A stretch of 64,000 nt of DNA from NCBI RefSeq assembly GCF_030247195.1, contig NC_080670.1:40347524-40411523 (forward strand), given 5' to 3'. The notes under the pieces are model-generated. The model had not been told where the DNA came from, did not search any database, and saw only the letters and a program-made list of their open reading frames with translations. Each line of letters begins with the position of its first letter. Positions within the stretch are counted from its first letter, which is position 1. Made by a program: the position numbers and the translations under genes. Of this stretch, positions 11,316-22,800 are shown piece after piece. The DNA is from Topomyia yanbarensis. Its lineage: Eukaryota; Arthropoda; Insecta; Diptera; Culicidae.

Positions 11316-11535
11316 GGTTCGTCATTTTTGATAGGACGCCAGAATCTTATGTCAAATTTACTATGATAATTAATCTGACAATAATTAGAGATGTGAGCAG
11401 ATGCATTTACACTGCTAACGCCTCTTTTGAAGAGTTTTTGACATTTATCCGTCGGTCCAACTAGCAAATCAAATTCATTAGTTGGACAGAGGCTGTGGCC
11501 CAACCAGCGAATGACGACTGTATCTAGAACAGTTG
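11316..11535. repeat. dispersed repeat, copy 1 of 3
   Basis: Shares GACAATAATTAGA, GTCGGTCCAACT.GC.AATCAAATTC and AGTTGGACAGAG with 30296-30500 and, more diverged, 40555-40725. No terminal repeats were identified; class unknown. Confidence 0.6.
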
Positions 11536-12300
11536 TACTTACCTCGGTCAAAACTGTCAAAATAATGTTAATTTTTGCACAATACACTAAACTCCTCTAA
11601 CAGCGGATTCTGAACAGCGGATTAGGTCACTAAAGAGACACTAAATCTAAAAATGACACAATCTCTGATAAGTGCGGTTAAAACGACTACTCGGGATTGA
11701 TGTCCTGGTTGGTACTTCCGAGAAGAATTCAAAACACATAAAATTCAATGTTACTTATATGTTAGTTATATGCAACCTTCCTGCATAAATTCGAGGGTGA
11801 ATCCCAATTTAGCAGATACAGATACGGTTAATCAGAGATACAGCGTCCTTATAGGTTTTATATTTCAGAAGATCGATACAGCAATACTGTACAATAATAT
11901 GATCAATCACATTTTGTTCAGCATATACAAACCGCATAAGCAAAACATAACAACCGACAATCCAAAAATTCAGGAAACCGCGTATCGAAAAACTGCGCAA
12001 TTGATGCAATTAAACGATATCAAAATATCATTATAGGAACTTAATTACCGATGCGTTCCAACAATTTACAAACTTCCATGGAAAACGGCAAATGATCATG
12101 CCCCGTCATACACGCCACATTACAACCGAGTGCAGCAACGTTGCGTCAATGTTACGAATATTTTACACGCATCACCATCCATCGCCTAGGAAAACCACCA
12201 ATAATAATCAGCTCAGCCATGACATTCCACACGGCACACACTAGGATGTTGCAAGTTCCAGCGTGGATCTAGCCGGTCTGCTGGACGCAGCAGCTGCTAC
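11536..12300. other. unassigned DNA
   Basis: No gene or repeat recognised. If the minus-strand exon at 12305-12331 is real, this is its first intron. Confidence 0.3.
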
Positions 12301-12304
12301 TTAC

Positions 12305-12331
12305 AATCAATAATAACACCAAAGCTCTCAT
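12305..12331 (-). CDS. possible first coding exon with signal-peptide start
   Basis: On the minus strand ATG AGA GCT begins MRALVLLLI and is followed at once by a consensus donor GTAAGT (12304 downwards). A hydrophobic nonamer cut by a strong donor is the usual first exon of insect secreted proteins such as cuticular proteins. Reading on without splicing gives VSSSCCVQQTG and a stop. The next exon was not found at lower coordinates, so the product is unknown. An in-frame upstream ATG (MFGWKASE, ending near 12481) is an alternative start. Divergent from the SLC35F gene about 1.4 kb away. Confidence 0.3.
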
Positions 12332-12499
12332 TGCTGCAGCACTATTCTCGACGCCAGCCAACAACGGCACACATGTAGGCAGGGCACACTGTGTTGCATC
12401 CAACAAAATACCCGAATCACTCCGACGTTTTTTTTTCTTTCCTAGAAACAAAACACTTTCCGAAGCTTTCCACCCAAACAAATCGGAGCCGACTAGATC

Positions 12500-13709
12500 A
12501 ATTCACTCTTTCACTTCCGACTTTTCCGCTATTCTCGGTTCTCTTCTTTCGATCGGGTACTGAGGCAGCTCATCACTCTCGTTTCGATCCTGCGCACCTA
12601 CACTACCGATGGAGGCGCAAGGTTATTCGCAAAACAATACAAAATCACCGGTTGCTATTACTACTAGACGCGACCGACACCTGTCCAAAGTAATGCAAAA
12701 AATATGTAAGAAATGCCGCGGATCACACACAGACACGATTATGTGCACGTTGGTTGCGAAAGGCGCGCAAGCGGAGTACAGCGTGTTCAGCAGTTCGTTA
12801 AAGACTGACGCCCGTGCTGCTGCAGAGTGGCGTCCAAACGCCGCCTCCGTCGAGCGAATAAGCGACGAACGTCGAGCGCCGAGGATCCACGAAATTCGAG
12901 TGTCTTTCACTTTTTAATCGGTTCTTTGGTTTGTTTATTTCTTTATTTTTCGTTTTTGGTTTTTTTGAGTGAACTTTCAATTGCTTAGCTCGAATCCGAT
13001 GGTGGTGATCAATTTTGCATAAACCAACCCACGAAAGAGGCGAAACCCGTTCCGCTAGGACTTGTCTCGGGGTGGAAGGAAATGTGGACAACCTCTAAAG
13101 TAGCATTCTTGATCTGAATTCACTTTCTAGCAGGGCACTCCACTTCAAACCTGAGGAAACTTTCCGAAGGTCGTTGGTTCGGTTGTCGGTCGGTGTATAG
13201 TTATAAATTGCGGATTGGAATGGTTGGTTGCGTTTATTGCGGTCAATGATAACCACGCGGGTTCGCATTCGGCAAGGATCGCGCGTCAAATGTGAGGAAA
13301 GGAATGTTCAGTCACCGTTGGAGTACTGCGACATTGGTTTTTAGGCAATTTTATAGAAGGTTAAAAATTAGAAAAATAAATGAAACATTTTTCGAATGGC
13401 TGGACATTAAATAAAACTTGATGACGTTTTCGGAAATTTGCTTCACCTTGCAATTCTAGTTGAGTTACGACAAGTTTACGCCCATTGCGTCCAGCAAATA
13501 AATTCAATCCTTTTTGATTTATGACTCTCTAACCAAATTACGACCGGTAACTTTATTAGTCAGTTCAAGTAAAGCACGACCCCCCATTATCTCCCAATCG
13601 AGCGATCACGATTTTATCACCAAACTGATTGACGCCCTTGCGTTCGGACCACCAGGAAACTGATCTGTTCCCTTCCCTTCCGTTTTCTGCTCTTTCGCAG
13701 GTGCCCTAG
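12500..13709. other. region between the divergent candidates
   Basis: The segment 12720-12900 is relatively GC-rich with many CG dinucleotides, unlike the AT-rich flanks, and may be promoter or 5' UTR DNA. No TATA box or donor could be assigned. No open frame with domain character. Confidence 0.3.
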
Positions 13710-13839
13710 GACGATGGAATCAATCAGCAACGAGCCGAAACCGTACGAAACATGATTGACAACATCATGACACGGGACAGCGAAATACCGGCCATATTCA
13801 ATCCGAAACGTGTTCGCGCCCCTTCCGTCGTGGTGACAG
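13710..13839 (+). CDS. SLC35F-like exon 1 (or first recognised exon)
   Basis: Reads DDGINQQRAETVRN, then MIDNIMTRDSEIPAIF and ends phase 1 before GTAAGC. A TAG lies directly upstream in frame at the acceptor CCCTAG, so either an upstream exon joins at 13710 or translation starts at ATG 13752. An alternative acceptor TTCGCAG ends at 13700. The protein-like residues before the ATG favour an upstream exon, not identified in the window. Confidence 0.75.
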
Positions 13840-16800
13840 GTAAGCATGCTCCGCCGTTCACCGACAGTTCTTAGCCAGCTTGTTCTAATCACTCAATCTG
13901 TAGGAGACTCGCCAAATGGACCGTTTGGCGGAGGAGGCTTTATCAACAATGTGCCACAAATCATGCACTCGGATTCGGTGACCTCGAGTCAGCACGATGG
14001 TCAGGACAGTCTGATCGGCGTGACCGTGACCGGAGCCGGATGCGAAACACCACCACCGGGAGTGTCTGTTGTGGCAGGCACAACGGTGGCCAACAACACT
14101 AACGCCAATGTCGCAACCGAGGGTACCGCTCCAACTACGGCGACATCCCGACTGAAACGATGTCGGGACTCGTGCTGTTCCGAACTGGCTCAGAAAGTTT
14201 GTGGCGGCAATTGGATTCTTAAATAAAACTATAACGCGGTTTCATTTTCAGATGTACTTTGGTGTATGTGTGACGATTCTAGTCACGGCCTCCTGGGTTG
14301 GAGCGACACATTGCATCAAATTCCTCTACCTGCGGCGAAATGCGTACGCTTCCACTCTACCGCCGCATTTGACGGCACTGATCACGGACAGTGAGCCGCT
14401 GCTGACAGCAGACGCCAACTCGTCGGCTCTGATCGTGCACGGGTTCGGACCGACCACTTCGTTCATGCCATCGACCATCAAATCGATCGTGACCTCGGAC
14501 CGGATAACGCCACCCAGTTCGGCGCACATCTTTAACGCACCCTTCTTCGCGTCCTGGTTCTGTACGAACTTTTCGATCCTGTTCTTCCCGATCTACATCT
14601 TGGGGCGGGTAGCCATCAAAAAGTGTGATGGGACGGGTGAAGTGATTGGGGAAATTCTGCGTGGCTTCCGGGACCGGGGATTCACAATCGGTCGGTTCCT
14701 CAATCGCTGTCTGACCTTCTGCATACTGTGGCTGCTGACGACCTATCTGTACGCGCTCTCGCTAAAGGCGCTGTTAGCCACGGATGTGATGGCCCTGTTC
14801 GCCACCAATGTGGCGTGCGTTTACCTGCTGGCCTGGGTGATACTGCAGGAGCAGTTTGTGGGTGTTAGGGTAGGTATTTATCACGATTGTTCGAGAAAAC
14901 AGTCCATGACGTTGCAGTTGATCTTCAGATTGTATTGGTTATATATGGCAAATAATCACATTTTTCATTTCGAACAATTGAAGGTGCCTTTTTGACTTTT
15001 CCACTATGTTTGTATAAGCTGGATTTTTTTTTACTTTCTTCCGCTTGCGCGGGCTCTGACCCTGTACGTTGACGTTTTCGTTGGTTCTTTCTCCGGATAT
15101 TCAAATGTAGGTTGAATCGGTAGCAACTCCCTTCCTTCCCTTCCGGCCCAAGCGCTGCCCAGAACTCTTAATTGGTCCTTTTGTGGTCTTCCTTCGACCT
15201 GCTGGATCTTCTTCAGATTTTTAAAGACGAGAAAGAACGGCTCTCGGTTGTGACCGAAATTACAAAGGTCCTCTAGGACAAAGCAACTCAAAGCAGGCAA
15301 ACGATCGTTCTTGCTAAGAGCACTTTACGCGGGATTATAGTGTATATATTCCAGCTGTAAGGGTAGAAATTGAAGGCGTTGACAACGATGAGAGTTTGAC
15401 ATGCGAGAATCTACTGCAGTACGGAATTGGCAGTTTTAGAGACCGCTTACTTCAGCCGGTGAAAATAGTACATTGTAAACGTTTGAATTCAGTATTAATT
15501 GCAGAAGATACCCTCAATCAAACTCTTTTACGAGTGACCTTCGCTGGAATCGTTTCACCGAACTACATCCTCTTGAATAAGGTTTCGTCTGTTTGTACCG
15601 CGGATCATGAATTGTTATAATGGTAAACAATTGAGCCATCCATTCCAGCAATAAGGCCCACTTTGGAAAGTGCAGTGCAAATCACGTGGATGATTCGTGC
15701 AGTAAGAATTCTGAAAGGTGTCCTTACTGTACAGAGTCTGCATGATATCTCGGCATGTCCCGCGTGCGAACTAAGCGGGGATAAACTAACACGCTCCCTT
15801 GCTGAACGTTCCAAGTGTTCTTTCGCAGAAAAGTTAAAAAAAAGTTACGAAATCACTCTCAACGAACCTCTCTCTTGCCTCCTAACAAGGGCTGGGCTGA
15901 TGATGCAGAAGAGGGCACATTTACTATAGAATAGTTATAGAAAGCGGAGGAACATTGTCTCTTCAAAACTTCCTTGTAGATGCCAGAAGGTGTCCCTTGT
16001 ATTACATTTTTGTCGTTAGTCACTTATCATCCAATATAGGTGCCCCTTTTTAAAATTTCGGAAGAAAAGTCGTGTTAAGGTCTTTTACTGTACTGGATGG
16101 ATTTAACCAATTTCTTCGTTATTTTGTCGAAAATATGTTAAGCAATGTTGTATTGCATTTTGGAGTAGGTAAATCTTTCGGTAACTACTCGGAAATGGTA
16201 AAATGTTTTTGCTCATCTCAGTCAGAGCCGTCAATATGGTGCACCAACCCAACAGATTTGTTTCATTATCATTTCATACAGCTCAAAACTATATAGAGTG
16301 AATGCGAAGCATCTCCTCAAAGCGCTGTATAATAACGAGAAGAAAATATTTGTGAGCTATATACGGCCGGTAGATGAATCAGTTTGCGTCGTTACCTACC
16401 ATAAAATTATTTTCATTTCTTAATTCGTGCTTGGTTACCGCTAAATTCATGCACTGAGCCGCAAATCTTGAAAAGAAAGAATTGTAATTTTAGTCAATAT
16501 CTAATAGTCAACCTTTTTACACTACCTTAACTATGGCTGCGAAAGTCTGTCAATCTGAGTGTCACGCCAAAACAACTCTCAATTGGCGCACGGAAAACGA
16601 TATATATTTCGATAATATTTCGTATTCGAGGTGTTAAACTTTCTAATCTCTAGATCGTTAATAAAAGGGATCATCTTTAAAATTTACACGCAATATTGGT
16701 TGCAGTATCTTTTCATATCCTTTCTTGTCAAAGGTTGTTAGATCCTCTCTCAGAACAATTTATTCTCAATATTTCTGTGTATTTAAAACAAGTTATCTAC

Positions 16801-19800
16801 TGAAACAGAGTTAATTATGCCAAGAATATCGCTCCAACCATGCAACTGTTATTCGAACAATATTTCTTGCAGATCGTGGCCGTCATCCTGTGCGACACCG
16901 GAATCGCTCTCCTTGCCTACATGGATGGTATTACGGGTAGCCCAACGCTGGGTGGAGTTGTACTGGCAGCCCTGTCAGCTGCCGGTTATGCCGTATTTAA
17001 GGTTAGACAAACCAAACCGGCAGTTGTTCCGATAAATAACAAAGTTAAAATGCTTTTTACACTCTCGTTAACAAATCGTTGCTGCAGGTGATGTTTCGGA
17101 AGGTGATGGGCGATCCGCCGGTGGGTCAAATCGCGTTCACTTTCTCCTTCATCGGTTTTCTGAATGCGGCCATCCTGTGGCCGGTGTGCATCGCGCTGTA
17201 CTTCACCGGTGCCGAGGTGATGCCCTGGGAGCCGCTGCCATGGATCGTGCTGCTGATGGCCAGCGTGTTGTTGCTAGGTGAGTTGTTTATCATCAGACTG
17301 CTGCGATCTGCAGCCAATCAGTTTTTAATTGGCGCACTTTTTTCTATTATATATGTGTTGTTTCTTCTATCCATTCTTTTCATGTGCTGTGCCGTGTCCG
17401 CCTCCCCGCTTACCCACCAACCACCGCTCCGCGACGGATGCATTTCGGCAGTTTTCCACATCTTGACGCAGTTTAGCAGCGCCGTTACGTACAATATGTT
17501 TGTTACATTAGGTTTAATTACGGCCGTACCAGTATCGGCAGGTATGTAACTGACGGACGCGCTTATGAAATTTCGGTGTGGAATGTGATCGCAAACAGAC
17601 CCCCGACACGTCGCCGCGATAGCGACGCGACGAACCGCGTCGAGTGACGCTCAAGCCGGGCACACGCGCCTATTTCAAGTGCGGCATAGTTTCCGTTGTC
17701 CGTTGAGTTGTTTTGATCCGGCCAATGCCGATGGTGGCTCGGTACGGCAGCGCTGGCCCCGCTTGTAGCATCCGTACTCGACGAAAGGTACGTACCACGG
17801 TGACTTGAATAACCGTTTGCTTTTTGTCTTTTGTTGTTTTCTTCGTCACAGCACTGGACATCGTGTTGTACGGAGCGCATTTCGCCGGAATGAAGCTTTC
17901 GGGTATTATATTAATAGCCGTTGGTTTCTTCCTGGTCATGTTCCCGGATAACTGGCCCGACTATATCACCCGGCTGCTCAGGTAGGTCCACTCGCTTCCG
18001 CAATGGTTCAGCAATATTTCCAATTTTAGTTTGATTTTTTTCTGGATTAGGAATTTTTATGACATGGAAAAGGTACACGCTTATTCTCAGCTTCTTATTT
18101 CAACTAAAACCACATTTACTGAATAATGGGCAACATTTGTTAGATAGTTCATTTCCGTCAAAACAGTAAATAAATAGAAGTGGAAGTGACGAGTGGTGAG
18201 GCGGGGGGTATGATATAGTATCAATTGAGTTCTACAAGATGACGACATGAATGAACTCATGATGAATGAAGTTCACGTTTGACATTTCTCGGTGGTATAT
18301 TTATCAATATTTACTTTGTCAGTTTCATGAGTTCGAGTGCAATGGGTGCTCATCTGTCGCATTTGAACTCACGGAACCACCGAGAATTGTCAAACGAAGT
18401 TCACCTGGCTCATTTTGTGGGGTTATGTCGGTTCGTGTAAAACCTAATATCGGAAGATGATAGCCTACTACGATCAGACATCATATTGAGCAATCTAACA
18501 TGTTTTACTCTTTTTTGAGTAAAATTGCTTTTAGTGGCAATGAGTGGTTACGAAAAAGCGTGTAAGAAGAATCAAAGGGCATCTGCGGGTTAGTTGTGAT
18601 AATCTGATTCTGGTAACTTGGCCATATCTGTTCCCTATTTGCCCTAGATACTTTATTTATTCTATTAATTTCGATGATTTATTTGTTATAGATTGGCATA
18701 TCTTTTGAAGCACGCGCGATATATTTTTCATTCGAAAATTTTTTTTTAAACCAAAAAATGCTCAGAACATCCTTTGAACATGGATATTACTCAACTTCTA
18801 TATTTTTTACGATAAATCATAGGTTTTGGCCATATTCATCATTCTTGTAATGCGATTTTCGAACAATTCTAAATGATTCCAGTTATATGGAAACGATAAA
18901 TTTGAAAGTTTTAGTTTAAAAACGAGAATAATAGTGACTAGTTATGTAACTTAAAAACTTACATAGCAATGCTGGCTGAACAACAGCAGTTTTAGTAGTT
19001 CAGTTTAACAAATAAACTCGAATGTGAAGTTCCGCATGTCTTGTTTCCCTCTCGTTTTCATACCACAGACTAATAGACATAACACTATGAGGGAATTCCC
19101 TCAAAAACATCGATCCGACAATTTTCCCAGAACACTAGCTCCACCTTTTATTCACAGTCCCAAACACTCATTTACTGGTGGGTTACCCCTCAGGTTTGGG
19201 AACAATTTTTCACTAGTGGTCTATCCCCCATATGCTTGTTCGTATGTCAGTGGCGCCATAATTTCAAATGTGGCCACAGTCCCAGCTACAAATATATTTA
19301 AAATGACCGTTAAAGCGGGCGAAGCTTTGTTTTTGAGTGTTATGTCTGTTAGTCTGTGTTCATACATCAACTGAGTTTCGAACCGAGATATTATCCGATT
19401 GAAAATTGACTTATTTGACGTCTAGAACACCAACACAGTTACAATTACCTGTATGAGTACGAAAAAAGACACATCGGTTCTCCACCTGATTTAACCTCAG
19501 TTGGAAAAAATCCACCAGGTTTAATCTCAATCTCGCACTAACACAAATGCACATGGATTAATTGCACAAAAGTGTATAAAGATATAGAGGAAGGCCTATC
19601 AAACGCCTACTAACATTTCATGTTTTTCAATACCGTTGATCCCAGTTCGCAAGTCGTTCGTTTACTTTCAGATTTTACTAGCAATCGGTTCGTTCTTCAG
19701 CTTGGACGCTGTATACATAGATTTGCGGAGATAAAAACAGTAAAACTAGCAATCTGTCAATCTGAATGGGTTGCCGCTTATGCTTCTCCTCGCCAACCCA

Positions 19801-22800
19801 ATCTTTCCTGCACTTTTTGACAGCTCGTTTGGTTACATCTTTCAAATTTTCGCCAGCCTGTGAGTAACGTGTCTGTAGATAGGACAATTTCGGACGATAG
19901 AAGTTGTGGTGGCTCGACATCTCGGTGTTTTGTTTACCATTTTTAAACCTGTGTAATACTCCTTCGTGATTAGGTTTTCAATAATGTCCCTGCACATATC
20001 GATTTATTGTACCATGGTCTGCGTGAATTTTCCCGTAAAATTGTTTTCTATTCATGCGGTACTATTGCTCCATGCTTCGCGATCGTGGTCTTTCTGATTC
20101 GTCTTTCACCATCGGGCGGGGCTTAACCCCTGCTGCGTTCATCTTCTTCAGCAATTATTTCTTAAACCAATCAATTTTTTCTTGGGTACTCGTATCTACC
20201 GCGGTCTCAGCTGTACCAACTATGACGGACACTTTCAATAGTGGCTTCTAGGTGGTTTGTTGTTTGTTTGTTTTCGCACTACACGGGTTTAGTTTGTTTT
20301 TTGGCCGTCTGACCCTTTGTGGCAGGGCGGCACAGATACCTCTACCAATAATTTCGGATTTTTGTAAACAAACAACTGTTACTGTTACAGTTGAGTGCAT
20401 ATGCGGAAAATCCAATCTCTTCTTGCTTACATAAATCTATTGTAAATCCCCTCCCTTTGATCTCTTCTATGGAAATCCTAAATCAAATATCGTTGATCTC
20501 ATTGTTATTCCTGCAAAAGCTGGTTTTTATCCGTAAGGTATAATACGCTTTAAAAGCCTGGTCTGTAGTGTATTGGCGCTGTGTGGGACTCACGACTCAT
20601 TTTCATGCCTAAGTACTAAAAACACTCCTTACTTTTTTTTCGCCCTTCTTTTCCACGGAACTACATAAACGTATTACTTGTTGGGGAGGCTAGTTCTGCT
20701 TTCTTCGCACCTCTTTCTTTTGCTCAAGAGTTTTCCGCAGCTATCTCGGAGCCCCACTTGATCCATGAAATGGCTCGACCTTTGAGCCATTTAGCTCTCG
20801 ACTATTCTCTTACTTTTCGTCTCCATCTATAACGTCGCAATTTAGTCCTCTTCTCAGTTAGCTGCTGATTTCTCGAGCCGTTTAGATTCTGTTTCCATGA
20901 GTTCAGGTACCAGCCTTATCACGATATACTCAGATAGTCTCCGGCGGTGAACTCACTCTACTCCGACTCCGACGAAGTGTTTCCCGACAGAGGAATTTCT
21001 CCTGATACCGATACCCGCTTTCTCGACCCGTTTAGCTCCCAGCTTTATCGAGATCTACTCGGATATCATCCGGCGGTGAATCTACCCTACTCCGACTGAG
21101 AGTTCCCCGGCGGCAGAATTTTTCTCGGTACCGATGTCGGTTTCGTGAGCCATTTAGCTCCCCGCTTCGTCCCGGTCTACTCGATCTAATCCCCAGTAGT
21201 GGACCTAGCTTATTTAACGGGCCAGCCAGTAGGTGCCAAGGTCTGTCCAGTGATTCCGGGTGGAGCGCAGCTTCCGGTTTACTGGCGCTCCAACGACAAG
21301 CTGCTGGTTGTTCGACGGGTTTTACTAGATCTAGTCCCCGGGGGTGGATCTAGCCTACTCAAGAGCTACCCGGTAGGGTGTCGAGGTCGGTCCAGTGATT
21401 CCGGTGAAGCCTGGCGTCCGGTTCGCTGGCGCTCCGATAAACCAAACCCTGTGCTTCATAGCGTACTACTCATCTAGTCCCCGGCGGAGATTTCCCTTGC
21501 GCCGGATTTTCCCTTAACCCGATTCACCCGGCTAGTCTCATTGTTTGTATCTGGATGTGTCTTCCATTTGATGACATTTCCTGCAGGCACTATCTTGAGC
21601 CTTCCCTACATGAGCAGATGTGCTCTGAGAGGTTAATAATTCTCTTAGTTTTACGTAAGGCGAGCGAGTCTCTTTATGTACATTCTTGATTAACAAAAGG
21701 TTAGAAGAGCATCAAAGTGTTTGCCCGTCAGTTCTTAATTTCAGTCATCGAACTTCGTTAAAGTTGCTAGGTCAAAGTCCCGAGCATGACTCAGATGCCG
21801 TGAAATTAGATGCTACTCCCCTGCTAGCGCGTTCATCGGCCAACTCGTTTCATTCTAATCCCATGTGTCCGGCACACACATTAAAGTGATCTTATATTTG
21901 CTTGCCAGATCGATCAGAACTTGCCGAAAGCCATAAACGAGTTTGGATTCGAAGAACCAGGAATTCAAAACTCTAATACCGGCTAAGTTATCTGACAAAA
22001 TTACCAACTCCTTGCCCCTCAGGTCGCTTCGAAGTGGATACTTTCTGTCACAGGTCCCATTCTAGAACGCCTTCAGGAATCGAACGGCCCCATTTATTCA
22101 GGCCTCCTTGTTGATATGGACAAATAATGGTGCTAAATTTAACATTGCTTTCACGGTACTCGTTGTGGCCGATCTCATTGCTCCTGTGATTGCCAGCCAC
22201 TCTGTGAACCTATGATAGTTTCAGCCATGCCTTTTTGGACTTTGACTCACCAAACCATTGAAGCATATGGTCTGATAACTGTAGTGTAAAACCAGAGTTT
22301 CATTTATCCCTAAGAGACTTGGGCAAGCCATCATGTTTTTTAAGGTCGTTTTCGTAGTTGTTCTTTTTACACCAGTTTCATGTCACGTTTGTAGAAGTTT
22401 GTTCACGTACCGAAATCATATATTCATTCTTGTTCCCCAATATCACACGTAATTCGTTAGTTTGAATACCAGACCATCAGAAGTTTGTCCTTTACTAGGG
22501 CCCACAGAATGGGTGACAGCACTCCTCCTTGAGAACATCCTCTAATAGTTTTCATGGTTATTGTCTCTACGACACTGTTACAATTCGACAACACGTTGAT
22601 TCTAAATCTCTGAATGTTATCAAAGTACATACTAGGGAGAAAACAAACAAAAACTGAACTAAGCTATTGATCAGCCAATATTGTTATATTTCTTATTTCA
22701 ACTTATATCTTCCCCTAATTTATAATATGACTTGTTACGAGAATTTGTTATAATTCTGCTCTTACGTATTGAATGTTAGATTTTCTTGCAAAATTGTCAG

